From: Euryarchaeota archaeon UBA62
GTDB taxonomy: Archaea > Thermoplasmatota > Poseidoniia > Poseidoniales > Thalassarchaeaceae
Reading direction: 5' to 3'
Assembly (NCBI GenBank): GCA_002502095.1
Contig: DAPJ01000005.1
Coordinates: 87,015 to 151,014 of the forward strand
Length of the DNA: 64,000 nucleotides
The notes under the pieces: generated by a model
What the model was told of the DNA's origin: nothing
Seen by the model: only the letters and a program-made list of their open reading frames with translations
Databases searched by the model: none
Translations under genes and position numbers: made by a program
Shown here: in pieces, positions 16,724 through 24,438 of the stretch
Layout of the letters: each line of letters opens with the position of its first letter
How positions within the stretch are numbered: the first letter of the stretch is position 1

Positions 16724-17233
16724 TCACTGTCGCTTCCATATTGAATAGGTAGTTCGGAACTCATTATTTTCATCAATCTCGGTATATTCGACTACCTCTT
16801 CTACCCAATTTTCTCTACTCCATTCTGGAAACCTAGTATCTCCACTCCCGGATGTATGCACTGTAGTCAAATGTATCTCACTGACTTGTTCTAGAAACAT
16901 TTCATAAATTTGTGACCCGCCAATTATCCAACATTCTTCACAGCCATCTGCATAAGCAATTTCAATTGCTCTGCCTGGGTATAGGGCATTTTCAGCTTCA
17001 TCGTGGTGCCATCCAGTATCTCTGGACATTACGATATTGAGTCTTTCTGGCAATGGCTGAAAGCTCCGCGGAAGAGAATCCCAGGTTTTCCTACCCATAA
17101 TAACCGCATTGAATCCATCACCTTCTGTGAGCCTTTTGAATCTGGATAAGTCATTGGAGAGCTTCCAAGGTAAACTATTCCCCAGTCCAATATATCCATC
17201 TTCATCCATTGCTACGATTATTGAAATATTCAT
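16724..17233 (-). CDS. folA: Dihydrofolate reductase
   Basis: 169 aa, reducing dihydrofolate to tetrahydrofolate with NADPH. Conserved pieces are ISIIVAMDEDGYIGLGNSLPW (active-site loop), VIMGRKTWDSLP (NADPH site), ERLNIVMSRD, CWIIGGSQIYE and the C-terminal TEIDENNEFRTTYSIW. Length fits bacterial FolA. A GAGGTG ribosome-binding site overlaps the thyA stop, so folA is coupled to thyA. The pairing is functional: ThyA produces the dihydrofolate that FolA recycles. Confidence 0.96.
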   Translation of the reverse strand: MNISIIVAMDEDGYIGLGNSLPWKLSNDLSRFKRLTEGDGFNAVIMGRKTWDSLPRSFQPLPERLNIVMSRDTGWHHDEAENALYPGRAIEIAYADGCEECWIIGGSQIYEMFLEQVSEIHLTTVHTSGSGDTRFPEWSRENWVEEVVEYTEIDENNEFRTTYSIWKRQ

Positions 17234-17242
17234 CTTAACACC

Positions 17243-18040
17243 TCAAACCGAAATCGGAGCAGGAATATGAGGATGATGTTCGTAGTCCAGAATCTTAATG
17301 CTAGAGTAGTTAAAATCATCAATCGACAAAACACTACGGTCTAACTCTAGCTTAGGCAGTGTGAGAGGATCTCTCTCTATTTGCTTTCTGGCTTGTTCTA
17401 TATGATTGCTGTAAAGGTGACAGTCCCCTCCAGTCCAGATAAACTCCCCTGGCTCAAGGTTACAAACTTGTGCAACCATACATGTCAATAGACTGTATGA
17501 AGAGATATTGAACGGTACTCCAAGAAATGCATCAGCACTTCTTTGGTACAGTTGACAAGATAGCTTTCCATCTCTGACGTAGAACTGGAAGAAAGCATGA
17601 CAAGGCATGAGTGCCATCTGATCTAACTCCCCAACATTCCAAGCAGAAACTATTATCCTTCTACTTTCTGGATTCTCCTTTATCATCTCCACAGCATTAC
17701 TGATTTGATCGACAACCTTTCCGTCAGGAGTTTCCCATCGCCTCCATTGCTTTCCATAAACAGGACCTAGATCTCCATTATCATCAGCCCATTCATTCCA
17801 AATTCTGACACCGTTGTCTCTCAGATAGCCCACGTTAGTTTCGCCTGAAAGGAACCAAAGGAGCTCATGAATAACACTGGGCCAATGGACTTTTTTTGTG
17901 GTTACTGCCGGAAATCCATCGGAGAGATCGAATCTCATCTGGTGCCCAAATAAAGAAACAGTTCCAGTACCAGTCCTGTCTTCCTTCACAGACCCCTCAT
18001 CTAGAATCCTTCGAAGGAAGTCCAGGTATTGTTGCATCAT
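17243..18040 (-). CDS. thyA: Thymidylate synthase (ThyA type)
   Basis: 265 aa from the ATG at 18040 (MMQQYLDFLRRILDEG), very close to the 264 aa of E. coli ThyA; the longer frame to 18067 is not needed. It methylates dUMP to dTMP with methylenetetrahydrofolate. Hallmarks are EDRTGTGTVSLFGHQMRFDL, WIHELLWFLSGE-like VIHELLWFLSGETN, the catalytic Cys in ALMPCHAFFQFYV, QRSADAFLGVPFNI and the C-terminal IPAPISV. Many archaea use ThyX instead, so a bacterial-type thyA-folA pair may have been acquired, as is common in marine Thermoplasmatota. It lies 39 bp downstream of plsC. Confidence 0.97.
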   Translation of the reverse strand: MMQQYLDFLRRILDEGSVKEDRTGTGTVSLFGHQMRFDLSDGFPAVTTKKVHWPSVIHELLWFLSGETNVGYLRDNGVRIWNEWADDNGDLGPVYGKQWRRWETPDGKVVDQISNAVEMIKENPESRRIIVSAWNVGELDQMALMPCHAFFQFYVRDGKLSCQLYQRSADAFLGVPFNISSYSLLTCMVAQVCNLEPGEFIWTGGDCHLYSNHIEQARKQIERDPLTLPKLELDRSVLSIDDFNYSSIKILDYEHHPHIPAPISV

Positions 18041-18079
18041 CCCTACGTCATGTCGGCAGTCCTTCAAGGATGCGGCTGT

Positions 18080-18856
18080 TCAGGGTGCTCCCATTTCTTC
18101 TATCGTCCCCATCAATTGATCTGTGAACTTGCGGTAAAGGGACTTCATTATCGAGCTTCTTCCATGTTCATCAACCGAACTCAACATCTCTAATTGACTC
18201 TTGTTAAAGTCACCGCCATCGTCCGAGATGAGCCATTCTCCGAATGTTACTGGCTCTCCAATATGGATTTCTATCGCTTTCCAGAACCGAATAAAATTCG
18301 CACCCGGGGGCATTACCTCTCTTGAGCCAATAATACAGATTGGAATCACGGGAATTTCTGGGAAACTAGCTGCAAGCCTAGCTACGCCAGTCTTTCCATC
18401 CTGTAGGAATGGAGGCTTCTCATTTCTAGATCTGGTGCCCTCTGGGAATATTCCTAATGCGAGCCCAGACGTTAACACATCATGAGCTCTAGAGAGTGCA
18501 TCTTTTCCACCTTCTGATCTGATAGTCTCAATCATCCCATTACTCCTCATGATAAATTTGTTAGGCTGCTTCTGGAAGTGACCCTCTTTAGCAAGGTAAA
18601 ACACATGTCTACGAGCGGCAAGAATCTTGAAGATGGGATCTAGATTGGATACATGATTGGAAGTAATAATCATAGCTCCCTTTCTTGGTATTCTTTCCAG
18701 GCCTGAATAGTTAATATTGAAGAAGAACCTAACTAGTGGGGAGAGGAACCTGATTAGAAACCGATAAATCAAAGGTACTGAAAACGACTCTTCCGTGCCT
18801 CCAATATCCGATAGATAAGAGAATGAACGAATCTCCTCCGCAGAGAGCTTAGCCAC
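18080..18856 (-). CDS. PlsC-like 1-acylglycerol-3-phosphate acyltransferase
   Basis: 258 aa, GTG start preceded by CGGAG. The acyltransferase motifs are present in order: NHVSNLD (the NHx4D catalytic motif) near residue 75, GMIETIRSEGGKDAL, IFPEGTRSRNEKPPFLQDGKTGVARLA near 140-165, and IPVIPICIIGS near 175. A hydrophobic N-terminal helix (about 28-45) suggests membrane attachment. These enzymes esterify fatty acyl groups, which is unexpected for classical archaeal ether lipids. It heads the thyA-folA-doxX-mscS run. Confidence 0.92.
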   Translation of the reverse strand: MAKLSAEEIRSFSYLSDIGGTEESFSVPLIYRFLIRFLSPLVRFFFNINYSGLERIPRKGAMIITSNHVSNLDPIFKILAARRHVFYLAKEGHFQKQPNKFIMRSNGMIETIRSEGGKDALSRAHDVLTSGLALGIFPEGTRSRNEKPPFLQDGKTGVARLAASFPEIPVIPICIIGSREVMPPGANFIRFWKAIEIHIGEPVTFGEWLISDDGGDFNKSQLEMLSSVDEHGRSSIMKSLYRKFTDQLMGTIEEMGAP

Positions 18857-18873
18857 GTTACTCCGACAAAGAA

Positions 18874-18903
18874 TGTCATTTCACTCTTTGTGGTACAATG
18901 ACA
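18874..18903. promoter_or_regulatory. Interrupted dyad between divergent plsC and secreted-protein genes
   Basis: TGTCATT (18874-18880) is mirrored by AATGACA (18897-18903), and an inner CAC-TCTTT-GTG pair sits between them. The element falls in the short intergenic space between two divergent genes, where an operator would be expected. Spacing of the arms is not fully symmetric, so it could be chance. Confidence 0.3.
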
Positions 18904-18935
18904 AGTATTCTAGACATTTACCCCCTGCCAAGTGC

Positions 18936-20033
18936 ATGCCATCGCGCAAAGTGCTCTCTCTGATGCTGGTATCGGTGTTTCTAATACCCATCCTATCGCC
19001 TAGTGTTGCAGGAGAATGGTCCGATGATGGATGGCTGACCAATCTGATTGGGCCCGAGAGGATGGAAAATGGTGATGAATTCGGATGCCATGGATTCGAA
19101 GACATAGATACTTTGGAAGAAAACTGGGTCATTGAAGCATGTAAGGAATACTTGGTCTCTCACACCGACTCTTCTAGGTGGGGAAGGGATCCAATATCTT
19201 TCGGAATTACTGGCGATTATGTAGACAATCAAACAGCACTTTCTCTGGTGAATTCAGGCTTTTTAATTACAGGAGATATGATTCAAAACGCACCAGAAGG
19301 ATTAGTGGTATTCTCGAGAAACGGAGGTAGTTTGGAGAAGAATTCTGCTAATATGGAACTACTGGAGTCTGCTGAAGAAGACTCCTTAGTTAGTATTTGG
19401 TGGAGGGCTAGAGTTGATGATATCAAGGTCAGGGAAGATAAAAATTTGATGACTTGGCTCGAAGAACAGAATGTTTGGTTCACTACTTGGGGAGAATGGT
19501 ATTTCCATGAAATTTCAAGTGGTAACATTGAAGTTAATACTCAAGAAAATAAGATAATTATTTCTAATCCTAAATCGTCAAATGCTTGGGATGTTCCGGG
19601 CACAGTTACTTTGGAAATCGATGGAAACATCATCGAAGTTTATGATGAGGAAGGCGTACAATTTCCAGATTTTAGTATCACTGAAAGGAAATTGAAACAT
19701 GGTTGGAGGACACATGATAATGGAGCCTTATTCACTATAATGCCCGGGTCATCTGTAGAGGTTACAATGGATGAAATGCCCGATGAATTCTCATATTCCC
19801 CGTTGCCAACTTTTAATGACCTACACCATGCAATTACTGTAGTTGGGCACCACACAACAAATCTCTTCCAATGGTCATCGGACTATCAAGAATCGATATT
19901 GACATTTACTTGGCTAGTCGAAAGACCCTCCGTAGAGGAGATTAATTGGAGCCTCCCTTTCATTGCATTATCTGTACTAATAGCGGTTCCAGTTATCGTT
20001 AAGAGAATAGTGGAAATGGATGATTTAGAATAA
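18936..20033 (+). CDS. Secreted, C-terminally anchored protein of unknown function
   Basis: 365 aa from the ATG at 18936 (MPSRKVLSLMLVSVF), which gives a clean signal peptide ending near SVAGEW; the frame is also open from 18873. A mixed alpha/beta extracellular body follows, with two Cys (near residues 47 and 63) able to form a disulphide. Near the C-terminus a hydrophobic helix (WSLPFIALSVLIAVPVIV, about 340-357) precedes a short cytoplasmic tail. HHAITVVGHHTTNLFQW is a His-rich segment near 288-304. I recognise no family. Confidence 0.65.
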   Translation: MPSRKVLSLMLVSVFLIPILSPSVAGEWSDDGWLTNLIGPERMENGDEFGCHGFEDIDTLEENWVIEACKEYLVSHTDSSRWGRDPISFGITGDYVDNQTALSLVNSGFLITGDMIQNAPEGLVVFSRNGGSLEKNSANMELLESAEEDSLVSIWWRARVDDIKVREDKNLMTWLEEQNVWFTTWGEWYFHEISSGNIEVNTQENKIIISNPKSSNAWDVPGTVTLEIDGNIIEVYDEEGVQFPDFSITERKLKHGWRTHDNGALFTIMPGSSVEVTMDEMPDEFSYSPLPTFNDLHHAITVVGHHTTNLFQWSSDYQESILTFTWLVERPSVEEINWSLPFIALSVLIAVPVIVKRIVEMDDLE

Positions 20034-20065
20034 TACATTTTTACCCTAATCTTAACTATCAAATA

Positions 20066-21124
20066 TTAATTGACAATAGGGCCAATAATCTCTACTCCGT
20101 TCTCTCTCATCATCTCAATAATTGAATCAACAACGTTTCTTGGAAGGCTCTCTGGAGCATGTATTCCGGGCTCAAGCATACCCGGGTCCTCAACCCATGC
20201 CCGAATACATCCTACTGTTACGAGCCCCGTAGTTCGAGCCATGGAAGATCCGTCTTCTCCTCCAGAATCATTCACTATCCAGTTCATACTATTTCCTAAA
20301 TGATCAATTGCAGAAACTTCCATCCAAGTGAATTCAGGGGTGTCTGAATCAAAACTCCACTCGCCAATCAATCTCTCTAAATCTAGCGAGTTAGATTCTC
20401 TTTCCCTGACGAACCTCTCAATGTGTCCGGGCCATCTGACAGTATATTCTGACATCTCTTCCGCAGGTATGGAGCTCATCACTGAACGAAGCCCATCTGT
20501 AAGAAATGCCTCCATGGTACCTCTTCCTTCAACCTCTATCGAATGCCTCTCAGTAAGTGCAGGGAGAGTAACCGTCACTCCTTTCCTAACCACTCTAGCA
20601 GGCCTGGTATACTCTGCTATCACATCCCTAGGAGAAAACGGAGCCATGTAGTTCCATCCGCCATTTTTTTCAGTAGGATTTCCACCTACTCTTATTTCAG
20701 CTGTTCTCAATCTTCCCATTTTTCCGTATGCCTCAGAAAGGAGCATGTTTGACAGTCCCGGAGCTATTCCAACGTCCCAGAGGACTTTAGTGCCAATACC
20801 AATCGAATCTTCTAATATCGTGTCAGGAGTCTTCTCGCTAAAACTAAGATCTACAATCTGCCGACTTTCTGCACTAGCGAGCCTCTTTGTAAGATTGTGG
20901 CCTGTTTCTCCGGGTAACATATTCACAAATATCGCCTCATTATCAAGAGCTTCTAAGTCGTAATCAAAAATATCCCCCACATGCACAGTGATATTTTCGT
21001 ACCCCTGAAATATACTATTTTTTGCCTCTATATCATAAATGTACACATTGAATCCACTTTCAGCTAGTTTTCTAGCCACAAATGAGCCCACCAAGCCAGC
21101 TCCAAAGCAATGTACCAATTTCAT
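20066..21124 (-). CDS. Saccharopine dehydrogenase-like NAD(P)-dependent oxidoreductase
   Basis: 352 aa. An N-terminal Rossmann fold (MKLVHCFGAGLVGSFVARKL) and the family phrases VNMLPGETGHN, LWDVGIAPGLSNML and GWNYMAPFSPRDVI identify the saccharopine dehydrogenase / L-lysine dehydrogenase / carboxynorspermidine-type group. The substrate cannot be read from the sequence; amino acid or polyamine metabolism is the likely area. It is a lone minus-strand gene between the secreted protein and trpS. Confidence 0.85.
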   Translation of the reverse strand: MKLVHCFGAGLVGSFVARKLAESGFNVYIYDIEAKNSIFQGYENITVHVGDIFDYDLEALDNEAIFVNMLPGETGHNLTKRLASAESRQIVDLSFSEKTPDTILEDSIGIGTKVLWDVGIAPGLSNMLLSEAYGKMGRLRTAEIRVGGNPTEKNGGWNYMAPFSPRDVIAEYTRPARVVRKGVTVTLPALTERHSIEVEGRGTMEAFLTDGLRSVMSSIPAEEMSEYTVRWPGHIERFVRERESNSLDLERLIGEWSFDSDTPEFTWMEVSAIDHLGNSMNWIVNDSGGEDGSSMARTTGLVTVGCIRAWVEDPGMLEPGIHAPESLPRNVVDSIIEMMRENGVEIIGPIVN

Positions 21125-21223
21125 ATTCGTGTGGGACCGGCAACAACCTATTGCACCTTCGGTTCGCTATTTTGAGTCCTTTAACAGCGATGACTTGATT
21201 GAGGACTATACATTCCAACACTC

Positions 21224-22606
21224 ATGAACGAGGACGTCGGTATTGACCCATGGTCTTCCGACGGAGAAACCGACTACTCTAGGATTGTCAATCAATTTGG
21301 TCTTGAAATGGTTGATCAGAGCACCATTCCCAATCCGGGCATGCTTCATCGTAGAGGTGTTGTTTTTGCTCATAGGGACTTAGATGTAGCAATTCGCTCC
21401 ATAAGGGACAAGTCGCCTTTGGGCGTACTAACTGGTCTAATGCCCAGCGGAAGGATGCATCTCGGACATAGTATGGTAATTGAGCAGGTTAAGTGGTTCC
21501 AAGGTCACGGAGCCGATGTCACCGTTGCAGTAGCTGATCTCGAAGCATTAGCAACCCGAGGGACCTCGATAGCTCAAGGGCGTAAGACCGCATTAGAAGA
21601 ATATGTACTGAACTATGCTGCTTTAGGCTTAGATCCATCGGAGACTGAAGTATATTTCCAGAGCTCTAGGCCAGAGGTTCAAAGACTCGGTTTCACGCTA
21701 GGTAGGAGGACCAATCTATCTGAATTTGAGTCTATTTATGGCTTTACAGGTGAGACTAATTTAGCACATGTTCAGGCACCTCTAGTACAAGTTGGGGACA
21801 TCGTCCATCCACAGCTTGAGGATTTTGGCGGCCTCAGGCCTATTGTAGTCCCAGTTGGAATTGATCAGGATCCACATCTCAGACTTACTAGAGATATTGT
21901 TGGTAAGACTAATTGGTTTAACATTAAGGAGAAAAAATCAGGTGGCCTAACTGTCTCACTGTCTATACAACCTGACAATTCTGAAATATTCGGTATTGAT
22001 AGTAACGGCAGGTTAGACCGATCTTCAAGGGAGGCGATTTTCAGTAAAATAATTGACCTAATCTCTGCACTAGGTTTCGCTGACTTTTCCTCCAATCCAA
22101 AGCATGGAACAATCGATATTCCAGGGGCAACTAGGTCAGATAAGAATCTGATAAAAATGGAGTTATTGCGACTTGAAAGAAACCTAGGTGGCCTAGGGCT
22201 AATACCCCCCTGCTCAACCTATCACAGATTCGCCCCAGGAATGACCGGTGGTAAAATGTCCTCTTCAAAGCCTGAAACTACGATCTTCATGACAGACTCT
22301 ATCGAGTCGATGTCTAAGAAGGTCAACAGGGCTATTAGCGGGGGGAAGTCTACAGTTGAGGAACACAGAAGACTCGGCGGTGACTGTTCCAAAGATATCT
22401 CTTTCCAATACCTGAAGTTCTTCTTCGAGCAGGAAGACTCTGCAATAGCCGAGATTAGAAGAGATTACGAAAGTGGCAGAATGTTAGCTGGTGAGATCAA
22501 GAAATTATGTATTGACAAAGCCTCTGCGTGGTTAGAAGAAATCTCTGAAAAAAGAGAGTACTGGAGAGATAGAACTCATGAGTTCATATCTCATGATTCG
22601 TCCTAA
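21224..22606 (+). CDS. trpS: Tryptophanyl-tRNA synthetase
   Basis: 460 aa class Ic synthetase charging tRNA-Trp. The HIGH-type motif is PSGRMHLGH near residue 74-82 and the KMSKS-type motif is GGKMSSSKPETTIFM near 342-356. The regions VAVADLEALATRG and VVPVGIDQDPHLRLTRDI match archaeal/eukaryal TrpRS rather than the shorter bacterial enzyme. The ATG at 21224 follows a short divergent spacer. Its stop (22604-22606) directly abuts the stop of the convergent zinc-finger gene. Confidence 0.95.
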   Translation: MNEDVGIDPWSSDGETDYSRIVNQFGLEMVDQSTIPNPGMLHRRGVVFAHRDLDVAIRSIRDKSPLGVLTGLMPSGRMHLGHSMVIEQVKWFQGHGADVTVAVADLEALATRGTSIAQGRKTALEEYVLNYAALGLDPSETEVYFQSSRPEVQRLGFTLGRRTNLSEFESIYGFTGETNLAHVQAPLVQVGDIVHPQLEDFGGLRPIVVPVGIDQDPHLRLTRDIVGKTNWFNIKEKKSGGLTVSLSIQPDNSEIFGIDSNGRLDRSSREAIFSKIIDLISALGFADFSSNPKHGTIDIPGATRSDKNLIKMELLRLERNLGGLGLIPPCSTYHRFAPGMTGGKMSSSKPETTIFMTDSIESMSKKVNRAISGGKSTVEEHRRLGGDCSKDISFQYLKFFFEQEDSAIAEIRRDYESGRMLAGEIKKLCIDKASAWLEEISEKREYWRDRTHEFISHDSS

Positions 22607-23200
22607 TTATTCATTTGAGACATCAAAAACCGGATATACCGGCCCTGGATCTAATTCCCTTGCATCCTCATCTGAAATTTCTGAAGATTCAGCCTCATCG
22701 TGAAGAATTTGACTATGACCGACAGGGTCAAGGAGTTCCAAAGTTACAGTGAGATTACCATTTTTTACCAAATCAATCCTAGAAAGAAGCTCATCGCATT
22801 TTTTCAATATATCCCCGTCGCCTTCAGCATCAGCCTGTCTCCTAATCGTACCTATTGCACTCGAGAATCTATCTAAAACTCCCTCTACATTGGATATATA
22901 CCCAGTAGAACTCGAACCCGGAGTCACCTCTAGGCCAAGCTCAACTATCCTAACAGTACACGAGGACGATCTTACTACCCTGGAACTAATGTGCTCTGCA
23001 GAACTTACAACTAATTTCCATGAACCGGCCTTCTTTCCCTCAGCCGGGATAAAATCCGTAACTCTCCAACCACAACTATGACACGACATTGTGATTTGTG
23101 TGTGCTCTCCAAAATAGGGTATTTCAGAGGTATGTGCCAACATCTTAAGACTATTCTCCACACCACAAATCGGGCATGATTGCTCTATCTGACTCTCCAT
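22607..23200 (-). CDS. ZPR1-type zinc finger protein
   Basis: 197 aa from the ATG at 23200, preceded by GAGGG; a TTG at 23212 overlapping the sepF stop is the alternative. An N-terminal zinc finger CPICG...SCHSCGWR (about residues 9-45) is followed by a beta-rich ZPR1 A/B-like domain: RIVELGLEVTPGSSSTGYISNVEGVLDRF and CDELLSRID. The C-terminus is acidic. Eukaryotic ZPR1 is implicated as an EF-1A chaperone; the archaeal single-unit form is poorly studied. It is cotranscribed with sepF, 8 bp downstream of its stop. Confidence 0.88.
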   Translation of the reverse strand: MESQIEQSCPICGVENSLKMLAHTSEIPYFGEHTQITMSCHSCGWRVTDFIPAEGKKAGSWKLVVSSAEHISSRVVRSSSCTVRIVELGLEVTPGSSSTGYISNVEGVLDRFSSAIGTIRRQADAEGDGDILKKCDELLSRIDLVKNGNLTVTLELLDPVGHSQILHDEAESSEISDEDARELDPGPVYPVFDVSNE

Positions 23201-23208
23201 AATGACCC

Positions 23209-23598
23209 TCAATTACTAATTCCGCTTGTGAAGTTGGAAGGCAGAAGTAGCAGACGTTTATCCCCCAGCCTGACAACCTCGCCAGCTATATCGTCTTCAA
23301 CAAATCTTTGAATTTTATTTACGGCTACATTAAGCTCTAGGTCATTTTTTATTATCTCGCCCATCTTAACTATCACCATATCCCCATCAGAAATCCAATT
23401 CATCAACTCAGAGATTCCAGTTAGGTCATCAAGTTCGCACCTCCTGATAACAACATCGCCAACGACTCTTGGAACTGGTGCGTCAGGGTAAGAAGTCCCC
23501 AGATCATGATAATCTTGCCCGGGTGCCATACTGTCCATATTTGGCTCAGATTCTCTCACCTCAATCCACTTCGGCTCTTTACGCCCCCCCCTTGCCAC
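23209..23598 (-). CDS. sepF: Cell division protein SepF (archaeal)
   Basis: 129 aa with a GTG start. After a 45-residue variable N-terminus, the SepF/DUF552 domain (about 47-122) shows GDVVIRRCELDDLTGISELM, then VIVKMGEIIKNDLELNVAVNKIQRFV, GEVVRLGDKRLLLLPSNF. In archaea with FtsZ, SepF anchors FtsZ to the membrane and aligns the division ring. The canonical N-terminal membrane-binding amphipathic helix is not obvious: the N-terminus is basic (MARGGRKEPKW) and short, so the start or the anchoring mode deserves care. It is followed closely by zpr1. Confidence 0.88.
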   Translation of the reverse strand: MARGGRKEPKWIEVRESEPNMDSMAPGQDYHDLGTSYPDAPVPRVVGDVVIRRCELDDLTGISELMNWISDGDMVIVKMGEIIKNDLELNVAVNKIQRFVEDDIAGEVVRLGDKRLLLLPSNFTSGISN

Positions 23599-23748
23599 GA
23601 CTCTGCAAAATACAGATGCTCCTTGATTTATCCGGTCCCTAAACTAGATTAGAACCATATGTTAGGGGTTTTCTCAAACCTTGGCCCCGTCGGATTCATA
23701 AGGGGCTGTCCTGAGAAGAGGTTGTCGGCACTCACCGGCGGTGACACT

Positions 23749-24375
23749 ATGGATCCAACACTTGATGCAGTTAAGACAGGTACTAGTACCATTGGAATTA
23801 CTTTTGATGGTGGCGTAGTAGTCGGTGCAGATCATAGAGCCACCATGGGTCATTTTATTGCAAATAAGAGTGTCAAGAAATTGTTTGATATTTCAGACTA
23901 TGTTGCTCTAACTACCGCTGGCCTTGTGGGTCACGCGCAATCCCTCTCTAGAACTCTATCTGCCGAATTGAAACTGTATGAGTTAAAGCAGGGCAAACCG
24001 ATGACAGTAAAAGGTGCTGCAACACTAACTGCCAATATTCTAGTCGGTAGGCCACACTATGTCCAACTTCTTATCGTAGGGGTCGACAGCTCAGGTTCTA
24101 GTGTTTACAGTATAGACTCTGCAGGCGGATCCATACCAGATGTTTACTGTGCTACCGGATCAGGAAGTCCTTACATGTATGGAGTTCTGGAAGATCAATT
24201 CAAACTTAATATGTCTGAGAAGGAAGCTCTTAGGGTCGCTGCCAAGGCACTGTTAGCATCTGCACAGAGAGATGCCGCTAGTGGTAATGGTATGGATCTC
24301 GCTGTAATTACTCCAGAATCTGGCTATAGACAATTGTCAGAAGATGAGGTTTCCGATCTCATCAAAGCTCTTTGA
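23749..24375 (+). CDS. psmB: Proteasome beta subunit
   Basis: 208 aa from the ATG at 23749, with GGCGGTGA upstream; the longer frame to 23659 has no homology-like sequence. The propeptide MDPTLDAVKTG ends before the predicted catalytic Thr12 (TSTIGITF), which becomes Thr1 after processing. The Asp in GADHRATM and the Lys in NKSVKKLF complete the active site, and GSGSPYMYGVLE and RDAASGNGMDLAVIT are conserved. It forms the inner rings of the 20S proteasome; the alpha subunit is not in the window. Confidence 0.96.
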   Translation: MDPTLDAVKTGTSTIGITFDGGVVVGADHRATMGHFIANKSVKKLFDISDYVALTTAGLVGHAQSLSRTLSAELKLYELKQGKPMTVKGAATLTANILVGRPHYVQLLIVGVDSSGSSVYSIDSAGGSIPDVYCATGSGSPYMYGVLEDQFKLNMSEKEALRVAAKALLASAQRDAASGNGMDLAVITPESGYRQLSEDEVSDLIKAL

Positions 24376-24379
24376 AATT

Positions 24380-24422
24380 CACGCTTAGTGCACTACCTGT
24401 TTTTAACAGGAAATCTAGCGTG
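24380..24422. promoter_or_regulatory. Nested dyad elements in the psmB-aCPSF1 intergenic region
   Basis: Three symmetric elements are packed into 43 bp. CACGCT (24380-24385) is mirrored by AGCGTG (24417-24422). Inside lie a perfect palindrome TAGTGCACTA (24386-24395) and a hairpin CCTGTT-TTT-AACAGG (24396-24410). The region ends psmB and leads aCPSF1. The T-rich loop could be a terminator or an RNA structure in the aCPSF1 leader; no function is proven. Confidence 0.45.
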
Positions 24423-24438
24423 AGCAGGAAGTGAAATA

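Noticed and set aside
23659..23748. N-terminal extension of psmB
   Set aside because: The family propeptide is short; ATG 23749 with its ribosome-binding site fits.
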